A DNA stretch of 64,000 nt from Verrucomicrobiota bacterium (GCA_027493615.1 JAOSKK010000007.1:62001-126000), one strand, 5' to 3'; positions 7,457 to 21,322 are shown, counted from the first letter of the stretch. Notes: generated by a model from the sequence alone, not told the origin. Program-made: numbers and translations.

Positions 7457-8314
7457 TCAAAAAAGGATTTCCGGGTGGGCCGCCAGCCAGGTGCGCAAAC
7501 CCGGCAGCGGGAAGGACAGACGTTGCTGCGCCTTGGTACAGTCCAGGGACGTGTCCGGCGGCCGCGGAGCCCCGGCGTATTCCTGGAGCGAGGCGGCGGC
7601 AAGACGCGGGCTGAGTTCGGGGCAACGAGCAGCGACCAGTTGGCCGATCTCCCAGCGCGAGAGCCGTTCCGCACCGGCCACGTGATAGATCCCCCGCGCC
7701 TCGCGCTGGACGAGTTCCCAGACCGCTTGGGCGGTGGCCGAAGCCGGCAGGGGCGAGCGGAATTCATCCGTGAACAGGCGCAGCAACTGCCCCGCCCGCC
7801 AAGCCCGGCGCATCTGCTCGTTGAAGCCGCGATCCCCGGTGGGCGAGGTCCCGCCGTTGAGGGACGTCCGGATCACCAGGGCGTGGGGGTGAGCGAGGAT
7901 GACCTGCTCGGCGGCGTGCTTGGTCTCGGCGTAAACGCTCAGGGGGTTCGGTGTGGCCTCTTCGGTGTAGGACCCCTGGCGGCCGTCGAAGACCAGGTCG
8001 GTGGAGAACCAGACGAACGGGGCCTCCGCACCCAACTCCGCCAACTGGCGCGTGACCTCGACGTTGAGCCGTCGGGCCCACTCGGGATGGGCCTCACAGT
8101 CCGGGCTCCGACTCAAGGCGGCGCAATGAATGATCAGTTGCGGGCGGTCCTGCCGGTACAGCCGCTGCAGGGTCGTGAAGTCGGTGAGGTCGATGTCCGC
8201 CCGGCGCAATCCGCGCACCCGCCAGGCGGGGGCGTAGCGCGGGGCGAGTTGGACGAGGTAATTACCGATGAGTCCGCCGGCGCCGGTCACCCACGCCAAG
8301 GGGGAGTTGGCCAT
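7457..8314 (-). CDS. RmlD-like NAD(P)-dependent reductase (extended SDR)
   Basis: 285 residues of the dTDP-4-dehydrorhamnose reductase (RmlD) branch of the short-chain dehydrogenases. The N-terminal dinucleotide-binding loop is VTGAGGLIGNYL (residues 9-20). It is followed by the NAD-contact strand LIIHCAAL and the STDLVFDG segment typical of RmlD. The catalytic Tyr-Lys pair is in VYAETKHAAE near residue 130. The substrate is unknown: no dTDP-rhamnose genes are nearby. It lies 12 bases downstream of the nitrilase-family gene on the same strand and is probably cotranscribed with it and the KOW-like gene. Confidence 0.85.
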   Translation of the reverse strand: MANSPLAWVTGAGGLIGNYLVQLAPRYAPAWRVRGLRRADIDLTDFTTLQRLYRQDRPQLIIHCAALSRSPDCEAHPEWARRLNVEVTRQLAELGAEAPFVWFSTDLVFDGRQGSYTEEATPNPLSVYAETKHAAEQVILAHPHALVIRTSLNGGTSPTGDRGFNEQMRRAWRAGQLLRLFTDEFRSPLPASATAQAVWELVQREARGIYHVAGAERLSRWEIGQLVAARCPELSPRLAAASLQEYAGAPRPPDTSLDCTKAQQRLSFPLPGLRTWLAAHPEILF

Positions 8315-8326
8315 GGTGGAAGCGGG

Positions 8327-9223
8327 TTAGTCGCAGAGCCGACGGGTCAGGTCGCCATAGGCATCGATCCGGCGGTCGCGCAGGAAGGGCCAGTGCGTGC
8401 GGGTCTCGTCCACGGCGGCGAGGTCGACCGGGACGAGCAAGGTTTCCGGCCGGTCCACCGCCGCCCGGGCCAGCACGTGTCCCTGGGTGCCGGCCACGAA
8501 GCTTTGTCCCCAAAACTCGAGGCCGTCGCCGCCGTAGGGGCGTTCGTGACCGACGCGGTTGACCGCGGCGACATAACAGCCATTGGCCACGGCATGGGCT
8601 CGTTGCACCGTCTCCCAGGCCGCGTGCTGTTGGGTCCCGTGGGCGGCCTTCTCGGAGGGATGCCAGCCGATGGCGGTGGGGTAGAACAGAATCTGTGCCC
8701 CCTGCAGGGCGGTCAGCCGCGCGGCCTCCGGGTACCATTGGTCCCAGCAAATGAGCACGCCGATCTTCCCGTAGCGGGTCGGCCACGCGCAGAAGCCAAG
8801 GTCGCCCGGTGTGAAGTAGAACTTCTCGTAGAACAACGGGTCGTCCGGGATGTGCATCTTGCGGTAGCGCCCGAGGAGGGCGCCGTCCGCGTCGAACACG
8901 ACCGCCGTGTTGTGGTAAAGGCCCGGGGCCCGCCGCTCGAAGAGCGAGGCGATGACCACGACCCGCCGGCGCCGGGCCAGCTTCGCGAAGGCGGCCGTGG
9001 TCCGGCCGGGGATCGGTTCGGCGAGCGCGAAGTTCGCGTAATCCTCGGCCTGACAGAAGTAGGGCGTGCGGAAGAGCTCCTGGGTGCAGAGGATCTGCGC
9101 TCCCTGGCGGGCCGCCTGATCGGCCAACGCGAGCGTGTTGGCCACGTTCGCCGCGGGGTCGGTTCCACAGGCGGTCTGGATGAGACCGAGCGTGACCGTG
9201 GGGGCGTGCCTGGAGCGCTTCAC
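8327..9223 (-). CDS. Carbon-nitrogen hydrolase, N-carbamoylputrescine amidase-like
   Basis: 298 residues from GTG 9223 (VKRSRHAPTVTLGLIQTACG). The Glu-Lys-Cys triad of the nitrilase superfamily is complete: E49 in CTQELFRTPYF, K122 in RKMHIPDDP and C159 in VLICWDQWYPEAA. The sequence FYEKFYFTPGD and the motifs around the cysteine match the AguB branch, which hydrolyses N-carbamoylputrescine to putrescine, CO2 and ammonia in the agmatine route to polyamines. The usual neighbour agmatine deiminase (aguA) is not in the window, so the substrate call is by family only. The protein is cytoplasmic, with no signal peptide. Confidence 0.88.
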   Translation of the reverse strand: MKRSRHAPTVTLGLIQTACGTDPAANVANTLALADQAARQGAQILCTQELFRTPYFCQAEDYANFALAEPIPGRTTAAFAKLARRRRVVVIASLFERRAPGLYHNTAVVFDADGALLGRYRKMHIPDDPLFYEKFYFTPGDLGFCAWPTRYGKIGVLICWDQWYPEAARLTALQGAQILFYPTAIGWHPSEKAAHGTQQHAAWETVQRAHAVANGCYVAAVNRVGHERPYGGDGLEFWGQSFVAGTQGHVLARAAVDRPETLLVPVDLAAVDETRTHWPFLRDRRIDAYGDLTRRLCD

Positions 9224-9308
9224 GGGGGCAGTGTAGCGGCGGGCGGCGGCGGGAACAAGCGGCCGTCCGCCCACCGCCATGCCGGACGGCGTGGGGGAAG
9301 TGAACGCA

Positions 9309-9407
9309 AAGCGGCGCTGGAAGCGCTCGCACTCCAAACGCTTCGCGACCTCCGCGTTGATCGGCCAGCGCAGCGCGTTTGGAGTGCGAGCGCTTCCAGC
9401 GCCGCTT
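9309..9407. repeat. Perfect 33-bp inverted repeat
   Basis: AAGCGGCGCTGGAAGCGCTC.. at 9309-9341 is repeated exactly in inverse at 9375-9407, with a 33-nt spacer. A diverged version of one arm lies at about 25572-25612. It sits in the 326-bp gap between two divergently transcribed genes (9224-9549), which otherwise holds no gene. It is a strong hairpin of the dispersed-repeat type. Confidence 0.85.
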
Positions 9408-9549
9408 CTTGTCCCTCGCGGGTTTGAGGTTGGAGGCGCCGTCGAGCTGAGGTACACCCACCAACGTCACGGCTCACCCCGGGAAGGGGTGGACCCGCAG
9501 GCCAGCCGTCTCCGCCTGTCATGACCGAGTCACCGCAACAGGACCATGC

Positions 9550-12637
<3,088 letters not shown>

Positions 12638-12780
12638 CCCAAACCCCGGCGCCGGGACGGGTCAGGTCCGGGCCGCCACGCCCGCGCCGCCACCCGCCGA
12701 GCGCTGGCTTCACGTCCCGATAAGATCCCTGCAAGTCGGGATTGGCGAGCCGGCGGGCCATGTGCTTCTTTCCCGCTCGC

Positions 12781-15279
12781 ATGAGAATCCGGTTTCATTG
12801 GGTCGCGGGCATCCTCTTCGCCGGCTCGGCCGCCGGGGCCGGGTCCGTCGTGGCCGTGGCGGGTGACGCCGCCGGCTTGCCCCCCGCCGCCACCCGCACG
12901 GTGGCGTTTGTGCCCGACGTCAAGCCAATGCTCGAGGCTTCGTGCATCGCCTGCCACGCCCATGGACAGACGAAGGGTCGCTACGCCCTCGATTCGCGCG
13001 AGCTGTTCTTTGCCGGGGCAGGTCCGGGACCGCGGCCGTTCCCGGTGACAGCGCCGGCAGCCTCGTCGTCCAACTGGTCGCCGGCCTCGACCCGGACCGC
13101 GTCATGCCGGCCAAGGGACCCCGCTGGTCCCCCGAGCAGGTTGGGGTGTTGCGCGCCTGGATCGATCAGGGCGCACCCTGGCCGGAAGACGTCCGCCTGG
13201 GACGCGGCGTGCAGGCCCGACTCGAACCACGCCCCGTCGAACTGCCTCCCGCCACCGGTCCTTCGTCCAACCCGGTGGACCGCCTGCTCGCCCCCTACTT
13301 CGAGCGGCATGGGTTCACCCCACCGGCACTGGTGGAGGACCGCGTGTTCGTGCGGCGGGTGTACCTCGACACGATCGGGCTGCTCCCCACGCCGGAACAA
13401 ATGCAGGCCTTCGTCGAGGACTCCCATCCGGACAAACGGGCGACCCTGGTCCGCGCGCTCCTCGACGATCACCAGCGGTATGCCGAACACTGGCTGAGCT
13501 TCTGGAACGACTGTCTGCGCAACGACTACCAGGGCACCGGCTACATCGACGGCGGGCGGAAGCAGATCACCCCTGGCTCTACGAGGCCCTCGCAAAGAAC
13601 CTCCCCTTTCGACCAGTTTGTCAGCCGGTTGGTGAACCCCGATGAGCGCACCGAGGGCTTCACCAAAGGCATCGTCTGGCGCGGCGTCGTCAACGCCAGC
13701 CAGACGCCCCCCCTGCAGGCCGCCCAGAACCTCTCGCAGGTCTTCCTCGGGCTGAATCTCAAGTGCGCCTCCTGCCATGACAGCTTCATCAGCGATTGGA
13801 CGCTCCGCGACGCCTACGGGCTGGCCAGCATCTACGCCGATCAACCCCTCGAACTCGTCCGTTGCGACGTCCCCACCGGCGTCACCGCTCAACGCCAGTT
13901 CCTCTTCCCCCAACTCGGCCCCCTCACCGACTCGACCAACCGCGCCGAACGCCTCGCCAGCCTCGCGCGCCTCCTGACCAGCCCCGGAAAATGGCCGCCT
14001 CACCCGCACCATCGTCAACCGCCTCTGGGCCCGCCTCCTCGGCCGCGGCCTCGTCGAACCCGTCGACGAAATGGATAACCCGCCGTGGCACGCCGACCTC
14101 CTCGATTGGCTGGCCGTCGACCTGGCCGGTCACCACTACGACCTCAAGCGCACCCTCACCCTCATCCTCACGTCCCAGGCCTATCAACTGCCCGCCGTGC
14201 CCGGCGAGGAACAGGCCTCGCCTGACTACGTCTTCCGCGGTCCTGTCGTCAAACGACTCAGTGCCGAGCAATACGTCGATGCCCTCTCCAGCCTCACCGG
14301 CCTCTGGCGTGAGCGCCCCGCCAACCCGGACGTCGATCTGCTCGCCGGGGACGAAGCCGCCCGCCCTCCGCTGCCGTCCACCCAGTGGATCTGGACGGAA
14401 CCCGGCGCCGCCCAGGGCGCCCCGCCGGGCACGGTCTACTTCCGCAAGACCTTCCACCTCGACACCCTGCCCGCCCAGACCCTCGTTCTCGCCACCGCCG
14501 ACAATCGCTTCCGCCTCTTCCTCAACGGCCACGAAATCGGCACCGGCGAGGATTGGAAACGGCTCCGCGTTCTCGACCTCCGCCGCCGGCTCGTGACCGG
14601 CCAAAACGTCCTCGCCGTCGAAGTCACCAACGGCCGCAGTCGCCCGGACGATGAGGCCGACGCCACGCCCAATCCCGCCGGCTTCCTGTTCGTCGCCCGC
14701 TTCACACCCGACCCGCGCCACGATGCCGGCAGCCCTCTCGCGCTCGGTTCAGACGCCTCGTGGCTCAGCTCGAGCCGGCCAGCAGACGGCTGGGAGGGTG
14801 CCGATTTCGTCCCCGACGGTTGGCAACCCGCCGTCGAGTTGGGCCCGCCCCAGACCGCGCCCTGGCATCTGGAACCTGCCCTGGCCGCCACCTGGGCCAA
14901 CGCCGCCCAATACGGCACCATCCGCGCCGTCCATGTGGCGACCGACCCGCTCCTGACCGCGCTGGGCCGGCCCAACCGCGAACAGGTCAACACCAGTCGC
15001 CCCACGGCGGCGACCACCCTGCAGGCACTCGAACTCACCAACGGTCAGACCCTCGCCCGCTGGTTGAGCCGCGCTGCGGAGCGCCTCCTCGCCAGCACCG
15101 ACACCCATGCGCCCCGCCCCTTGGCCCGCCGCCTCTACCTGCACGGCCTGGGCCGCCCGCCCAACCCCGAGGAACTTGACCTCGCCCGCGAACTCCTCGG
15201 TCAACCCGTCCAGCGCGAGGGCGTCGAAGACCTCCTCTGGGCGCTCAGCGTGCTGCCCGAATTCCAACTCATCTACTGA
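12781..15279 (+). CDS. PSCyt1-DUF1549-DUF1553 planctomycete-type cytochrome protein (several indels)
   Basis: About 830 residues after correcting indels near 13018, 13570, 13607 and 13990. It starts MRIRFHWVAGILFAGSAAG, a signal peptide. A haem-binding CIACH motif in VKPMLEASCIACHAHGQTKG marks the PSCyt1 domain. DUF1549 follows (RVYLDTIGLLPTPEQMQAFV) with a second CASCH in LNLKCASCHDSFISDWTLRD. The DUF1553 end has TIVNRLWARLLGRGLVEP, ILTSQAYQLP and LYLHGLGRPP. A carbohydrate-binding-like insert (YFRKTFHLDTLPAQTLVLAT, FRLFLNGHEI) lies in the C-terminal half. The family is abundant in Planctomycetota and Verrucomicrobiota, is exported and is almost always next to a DUF1501 gene, as here (7-bp gap). 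The reaction is unknown. Confidence 0.92.
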
Positions 15280-15286
15280 CCCCGCG

Positions 15287-16785
15287 ATGCACCCGCTCAC
15301 CCGCCGCGACTTCCTCAAGACCGCCAGCGCCGCCACCCTGGGAGCACTGGCCTCCGGTCCCCCCCGGCGCGTCCACGCCGCCAACGCCGTGGCCCCACCG
15401 GCCACCGCCGACACCCTCATCGTCCTCTGGATGGGCGGCGGCATGGCCCACACCGAGACCTTCGACCCCAAACGATTCACCCCCTTCGAAAAGGGGCTCG
15501 ACCCCCAGGCCGTCCTCAGCACCTTCCCCTCGATCCCCACCGCGGTGGACGGCATCCGGTTCTCCCAAGGTCTCGAGAACCTGGCCCGCGTCATGGATCG
15601 CGGCACGCTCATCCGCACCTACACCGCCGGTGACCTGGGCTTCATCCTTCATTCCCGGCATCAGTTCCACTGGCACACCGGCTACGCCCCGCCCCAGACC
15701 GTGGCCTGCCCGCACATTGGCGCCTTCGTCGCCCGCACCCTCGGCCCGCTCAACTCCGTCGTCCCCGCATTCATCAACATCGGCCAGCGTTTTGACGTCG
15801 GCGAAGGCGAGGAGCTCAAGGCCTTCACCACAGCGGGTTTCCTCGGCAGCGAATACGGCCCCTTCAACATCCCGTTCCCCGACCAGGCGGCCAGCGCGGT
15901 CCGTCCGCCGCCGGGGATGACGCCCGGCCGGTTCCAGAACCGCGAGCGGTTCCTCAAGCGCCTGGTCGCCGCCAGCCCCGTCGGCCAATACGGCAGCGAG
16001 TACCAGCGCGAATCCCTGCTCCGCTCGCTCGACAGCGCCCACCGCCTGCTGAATTCGCCCGCCGCCAAGGCCTTCGACCTGGCCCTCGAACCCGTCGAGA
16101 ACGTGCGCAAGTACCTGCCCGAAGGCGTGGACCCCGGCCGCTCCTTCGACGCCAGCCAGTCGCGCGACGGCGCCTACGAGCGCGAAACCCTCGGTCGCTT
16201 CGGCCTCGGCTGCCTGCTCGCCCGCCGGCTCTGCGAGGTCGGCGCCCGCTTCATCGAGGTCACCACCGAGTACATTCCCTTCCTCAATTGGGACACCCAC
16301 GAGAACGGCCACACGCGCGTCGCCGACATGAAACGGCAGATCGACGCCCCCATCGCCCAACTCGTCCTCGACCTCGAGGAACGCGGGCTCCTCGACCGCA
16401 CCCTCATCGTCGTCGCCAGCGAGTTCAGCCGCGACATGATGACCGAGGGGAAGCCGGACAAGATCGTGCAGGACCAGGTTGAGGTGCCGGACAAGATCGA
16501 AAGCGAGAAGCACTACGGCATGCACCGCCACTTCACCGACGCCGGCTGCGTGCTCCTCTTCGGCGGCGGCATCAAGCGCGGCTTCCTCTACGGGCGCACC
16601 GCCGACGAACGCCCCGTGCGGACCGTCGAAAAACCCGTGCAGATCGAGGACCTTCATGCCACGCTCTACACCGCGCTGGGGATCTCCCCCAGACCGCGTA
16701 TGAGATCGAGCGTCGACCCTTCTACGTCACCCGCGACGGCGTGGGCCAGCCGATCCCCGACCTCTTTGCCTCGCATGGATCTTGA
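15287..16785 (+). CDS. DUF1501 protein, TAT-exported (one indel near the end)
   Basis: About 499 residues. The start MHPLTRRDFLKTASAATLGA is a twin-arginine signal. The body is an alkaline-phosphatase/sulfatase-like DUF1501 domain: LIVLWMGGGMAHTETFDPK (metal-site region), WDTHENG, IVVASEFSRDMM and HRHFTDAGCVLLFGGGIKRG. A missing C in the run at about 16688-16692 shifts the frame. In the corrected frame the protein ends QTAYEIERRPFYVTRDG...DLFASHGS at TGA 16783-16785. It forms a pair with the upstream DUF1553 gene, and its last 11 bases overlap the PilT-like gene. Its role is not established; the pair is thought to act in the periplasm. Confidence 0.93.
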
Positions 16786-17969
16786 CGCGTTGATCGCCGC
16801 CGCCCAGTCCCAGGGCGCCAGTGACCTCCACCTCGAAGCCGGCCTGCCCGCCGCGTTTCGTATACGCGGCACCCTTCAGCTCACCGGCGACCCCATCCCC
16901 GCTGCCGCCCTCCAGAACCTCGCCCGCGATCTCATCGGCCCCGAACAGTGGCCGGGCTTCCTCGAACGACGTTCCCACGACTTCTCGCGCACCCTGGCCG
17001 GCGTGCGCTGTCGCCTCAACGTCTTTCACACCGCGCGCGGCATCGCCATGGCCATCCGCGTCCTCGCCGCCTTCCAGGCCACCCTCGAACGCCTCAACCT
17101 CCACCCCCGACCTCCGCCAACTCGTCACCCACACCCACGGCCTCGTCCTCATCTCTGGCCCGACCGGCAGCGGGAAGTCCTCGACCCTCGCCGCCCTCAT
17201 CCAGGAGATCAACCTCAGCGAACCCCGTCACATCCTCACCATCGAAAGCCCCATCGAGTACAGTTTCCGCCCCCGCCGCGCCTTCCTCCGCCAGCGCGAG
17301 GTCGGCCGCGACACCCCCTCCTTCGAACAGGCCCTCCTCGATGCCCTCCGCGAAGACCCGGACGTCCTCATGGTCGGCGAAATGCGCGAACCCGAGACCA
17401 TGCGGCTCACCCTCAACGCCGCCGAAACCGGCCACCTCGTCCTCGCCACCGTCCACTCCGGCACCTGCGCCGAAGCCCTCCAGCGCGTCGTCCTCGCGTT
17501 CCCTTCCGAGATCCAAAACAACATCTGCGCCCAACTCGCCGAATGCCTCGTCGCCGTGGTCTGCCAGCGGCTGCGGTTCCGTCCCGACCTCAACATCCGC
17601 GTCCCTGAATGCGAGGTCCTGCGCCCCACTGTGCCCGTCAAGGCTTTCATCCGAAATCGCGACTTCTTCAAGATCCCCCAAGTCCTGGAAATGGGCGGAG
17701 AACACGGCATGTGGACCTTCGAACGTTACCAGGCCTGGCTCGCCCGGCGCACCGACTGGCATCTCCCCAACCCGAAGGACGAGACCCCGGACGACGAACC
17801 CGCCCGCGCGCCCGACCCGGCCAACCCCAAGGCCCGCCCGCTCCCGCCGACGCCCGCTGGGACACGGCCTGCCGCCACCTCCTCGTGGACCGGCCGCTCC
17901 ACCGGGGGCCCCATCGAAATCGAGCCCGTCGAAGGCGGCCTCGACGCCGTCCTCAAGAAGCTCTCTTAG
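16775..17969 (+). CDS. PilT/PilU-like type IV pilus retraction ATPase (one indel)
   Basis: About 398 residues from ATG 16775 (MDLDALIAAAQSQGASDLHL). The N-terminal PAS-like domain of PilT-family ATPases comes first. After a missing C at about 17105 come the Walker A motif ISGPTGSGKSSTLAAL, the Asp box TIESPIEYSF, the Walker B segment DPDVLMVGEMREPETM and the His box LATVHSGTCAEAL. This is the full motif set of secretion/pilus motor ATPases. The PilT-specific AIRNLIRE box is not evident; the equivalent place reads VKAFIRNRDF. A Pro-rich, acidic tail of about 100 residues follows. It acts at the inner membrane to depolymerise pilin. No pilin or other pilus gene is nearby; coupling to DUF1501 by an 11-bp overlap is unusual. 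Confidence 0.9.
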
Positions 17970-18261
17970 CCCGGACATCCCCTCCCCCTCCGTAGGCGCC
18001 GACGTCAGGAGGCGTTTTCAAACGGGACAGCCGCCGACCCTGACGAGGCGTCGTCAACCCGGGATCTGAACCCCCTCCGCCCTTCGCCCTTCGCCCTTCC
18101 CCCTTCGCCCTTCGCCTCCACACCGCATCCAATGGCACTCGGGTAATGGTAAGGATCATTAACGTGGCAGTCTAAATTGAAAAAGCGGCCTTCCGGCCAA
18201 TTGCCCGGTAGCCAGCCAAGTGAGACGACGTGTCCCGACAGTTTGACACGGGAAGGGACAC
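17970..18261. other. Intergenic region with short repeats
   Basis: No gene seen. 17993-18014 (TAGGCGCCGACGTCAGGAGG..) is one arm of the repeat that forms the hairpin at 21256-21322. 18077-18117 holds about five imperfect copies of the 7-mer GCCCTTC. A purine-rich ribosome-binding site (GGAAGGG) lies 5-6 bases before the ATG at 18262. Confidence 0.6.
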
Positions 18262-20094
18262 ATGAAAACACGCTCACTCGCGAGCCGCTCGATCCGTCCA
18301 ACCGCCGGGGGGATCCGGTGCATCGCCTCACTGGCACTGCGGTCGCTTAACCTGGCGCTGCTGCTTGTCCTGCTCGTTGCGCCCCTGCGTCACGCCACCG
18401 CCGCGGACGTGACCCTCGCCTGGGATCCCAGTCCCGACGCCACCGTCGTCGGCTACAAACTGCACTGGGGAGGGGTAAGCCGCACATACACCTCCCATCT
18501 GGACGTCGGCAACGTGATGACCGCCACCGTGCCCAGCCTCCAAGCCGGCACCACCTACTACTTCGCTGCCACGGCCTATGACGGCGCTGGCCTCGAAAGC
18601 GATTACTCGAACGAGGTCGAGTACACCCCGCCCGCTCCGAATCAACCTCCCACCCTCGCCACCCTCGTCAACCGCACCATCGACGAGGACACCTCCACCG
18701 GCCCCATCGCCCTCACCGTCGGCGACGTCGATAACGACGTGAACTCCTGGTCCTCACCGCCACCGCCAACAACACCACCCTCGTCCCGGCCAGCGCCCTC
18801 GCCTTCGGCGGCTCCGGCGCCAACCGCACCCTCACCGTCACCCCTGCCGCCAACCAAAACGGCTCCGCCACCATCACCATCACCGTCTCCGATGGCTCCC
18901 TCACCGCCTCACGCTCCTTCACCTCACCGTCACTCCTGTCAACGACGCCCCCACCTCGCCACCCTCGTCAACCGCACCATCGACGAGGACACCTCCACCG
19001 GCCCCATCGCCTCACCGTCGGCGACGTCGATAACGACGTGAACTCCCTGGTCCTCACCGCCACCGCCAACAACACCACCCTCGTCCCGGCCAGCGCCCTC
19101 GCCTTCGGCGGCTCCGGTGCCGACCGCACCCTCACCGTCACCCCCGCCGCCAACCAAAACGGCTCCGCCACCATCACCGTCACCGTCTCCGATGGCTCCT
19201 CACCGCCTCACGCTCCTTCACCTCACCGTCACCCCCGTCAACGACGCCCCCACCTCAGCAGCCTGGCGGATCAACAAACCATCCCGGGTGGCGTGGTCGG
19301 ACCGCTGCCGCTCGCCGTGGATGACATCGACAGCCCTGCCGACAGCCTCACGCTCAGCGCCACCTCGAGTGACCCGGACAATCATACCGACGGCGAACAT
19401 CCAACTTGGCGGCAGCGGAACCTCCCGCTCCGTCACCCTGACCGCCGGCGGAAAAGCCGGTTCCTGCACCATCACCCTGACCGTTTCCGACGGGGCAGCC
19501 ACGGCCCAAACCTCGTTCTTGGTGACCGTGACGACCGGTCTTCCAGTTCCCTGGAGCAACACCGACGTCGGACTGCCCGCCCTCGCCGGAAGTGCCAGCG
19601 GCACCCTGATCGCCATCACCGCCCGCGGCAGCGGAGCCGGTATTGGCGGATCGGCCGATCAGTTCCATTACGTTCACCAGGTGATGTCGGCCGACGGTGA
19701 GATCACCGTCCGGGTGACCCAGCCCGGACCGGATCTGCCCCAGGCGAAGGCGGGCATCATGATGCGCGAGACCATGGGAAGCACGTCGCGCTACTACTTC
19801 CTCTGTGTCACCCCGTCCGGCGTCCGCCTGCTATGGCGCACGGCCGAAGGCGGTGCAACTTCGGAGCTGGACGGCGGACCCCTTTCGAACTCCGGCTATT
19901 GCTGGCTCCGCATCACCAGGTCGGGCAACCAATTCCGCGCCTTCAGATCCGACAACGGGGTGAGTTGGATCCGGGTGGGCACCTTCCTGAACCAGAAGTT
20001 CCTGACCAACCAGGGCATCGGTCTGGCCGTCACCTCCCACGAGGCCAGCAAGCTGCACGAGGCCACCTTCGATAACATGACCGTCGTGCCCTAG
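18262..20094 (+). CDS. Secreted fibronectin-III/tandem-repeat protein (many indels)
   Basis: About 610 residues when read across several C-run losses. A long basic N-terminus and a hydrophobic stretch (LALLLVLLVAPLRHATAA) form the signal peptide. An FN3 domain follows (ADVTLAWDPSPDATVVGYKL, TYYFAATAYDGAGLESDYSN). Then come two almost identical 100-residue Ig/cadherin-like repeats (TIDEDTSTGPIALTVGDVDN, LTVTPAANQNGSATIT, LTVTPVNDAP) and a third diverged repeat. The C-terminal domain (DVGLPALAGSASGTLIAITA, QAKAGIMMRETMGSTSRYYF, GIGLAVTSHEASKLHEATFD) resembles the beta-sandwich found in DUF1349/concanavalin-like regions of secreted proteins. It is probably an extracellular adhesion or carbohydrate-binding protein (inference). 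The indels fall inside the repeats and are treated as sequence errors. Confidence 0.8.
18647..19246 (+). repeat. Two tandem 300-bp coding repeat units
   Basis: 18661 and 18961 begin the same phrase (ACCCTCGTCAACCGCACC) and the units are nearly identical over about 300 bp. They differ mainly by C-run length. GCCCTC at 18710 is GCCTC at 19010, and AACTCC at 18741 is AACTCCC at 19041. The reading frame is lost at a different place in each copy, which points to homopolymer errors. Confidence 0.9.
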
Positions 20095-20099
20095 ACCCC

Positions 20100-21216
20100 G
20101 TGACGCGGAAGGCTGCATCCGGAGGCCCACAGCCTCGTTGCACGAGTCGGCCCCTGTTGCTCGCGCTCGTCTCGGGCCTCCTGCTCCTGTCTGCCCTGGT
20201 ATCCTACCGCCCAAGCCCCCGCACCGTCGACCGATGGGACGGTGACCCTTGACAGCCCCGCGCTGTCCCCGGTTGTGGACCGGGCCCCCACCCGCCCGCC
20301 GCGACCGCATGCTGACCGCAGTTCGCCCCTTCTGGGCAGGCTCCACGCCCACCCGTCAGACCGCAATGCCCAACTCCCGTCGGACTTGAGCACGAGCGAG
20401 GAATACGCCGACCGCATCCGGCAGTGGGTCACGGATGACCCCGCTCAGGCTGCCACGTGGGCCTTCGGCCTCCCGGACCCCGAGCTCCGGCGCCAGTGCA
20501 GCGAACTCGTCGTCGTGGTCTGGGCCTCCGCGGATCCCGAAACCGCCTCGAACTGGGTGGTCAACCTCGACCCGGGCGAACTCAGGGACGTCCTCCTCTC
20601 CGCCGTGGCCCAGATCCGGACCGCGGCCGATCCCTCCTCCGCTGCCTTCCTGGCCGCGCTCATCGCTTCAGACCACGTCCGACAGGACAGCATGGCCCAG
20701 ATCGCTTTGACTTGGGGCACTCTTGCCCCGGAGACCGCCGCCGCCTGGGCCGCAAGCCTCGAGCCGGGTCCCACCCGCGACCGCGTCTGGCAGCAACTGG
20801 CCGTGGCGTTCGCCGAGCAGGACCCTCGGCTGGCTGCCAGACTGGCCCTGGAATACCTCCCCGCCGGACCGGAACAGGACGCCGCGGCCGTGGCGATCGT
20901 CCAGCGCTGGGCCCAAGCTGATCCGACATCGGCCGCGGCGTGGATCGAGAGATTCCCGGCCAGTCCGGTCCGCGCAGCCGCCACCGAGAACTTGGTGCGC
21001 ATCTGGTCACGCCAAGACCTCACGGCGGTGGCCGCCTGGATCGAGCAACTCCCGGAGGATGGCGCCCGGGATCAGGCCGCAGCAACCCTCGGTTACACCC
21101 TGAGCGCGCAGGATAACGAAGCCGCCCAAGCCTGGATCGGTCTCGTCGCCGACCCGCGCCTCCAGCACCAGTACCGCCAGGCCGCCCTCCGCAATCGGTC
21201 GTCGGCTGCGGACTGA
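20100..21216 (+). CDS. Trp/Ala-rich helical-repeat protein, membrane-anchored (start uncertain)
   Basis: The clearly coding part (from about 20242) has roughly seven repeats of about 33 residues with the pattern DPxxAAxWxxxLPxxxxRxxAxxxLxxxWAxxD. Examples are DDPAQAATWAFGLPDPELRR, AEQDPRLAARLALEYLPAGP and TSAAAWIERFPASPVRAAAT. This helical-repeat type is common in Verrucomicrobiota proteins of unknown role and probably forms a solenoid for protein binding. In a neighbouring frame, GTG 20100 begins VTRKAASGGPQPRC followed by the hydrophobic segment PLLLALVSGLLLLSALVSY. An indel near 20245 would join this signal anchor to the repeats, and I prefer that longer model. The gene follows the secreted repeat protein by 6 bp. 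Confidence 0.7.
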
Positions 21217-21255
21217 ACCCGCTCCCCGTCGCCGCGACCGACTGCAGGCGACTGC

Positions 21256-21322
21256 AGGCGCCGACGTGAGGAGGCAAAGCCGCGTTGCCCCCGGCCCCCA
21301 ACGCCTCCTCACGTCGGCGCCT
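21256..21322. terminator. Hairpin between convergent genes
   Basis: A perfect 20-bp inverted repeat, AGGCGCCGACGTGAGGAGGC at 21256-21275 and its complement at 21303-21322, with a 27-nt loop. It lies between two genes that end toward each other (21216 and 21346) and probably terminates both. The arm sequence also occurs at 17993-18014, so it is also a dispersed repeat. Confidence 0.75.

Noticed and set aside
15269-16657. Long minus-strand frame opposite the DUF1501 gene (462 codons)
   Set aside because: The DUF1501 frame has a TAT signal and conserved motifs. The antisense frame has only low-complexity Gly/Val/Glu composition.
18647-19246. Possible CRISPR-like array
   Set aside because: There are two long coding repeats of 300 bp, not short repeats with variable spacers.
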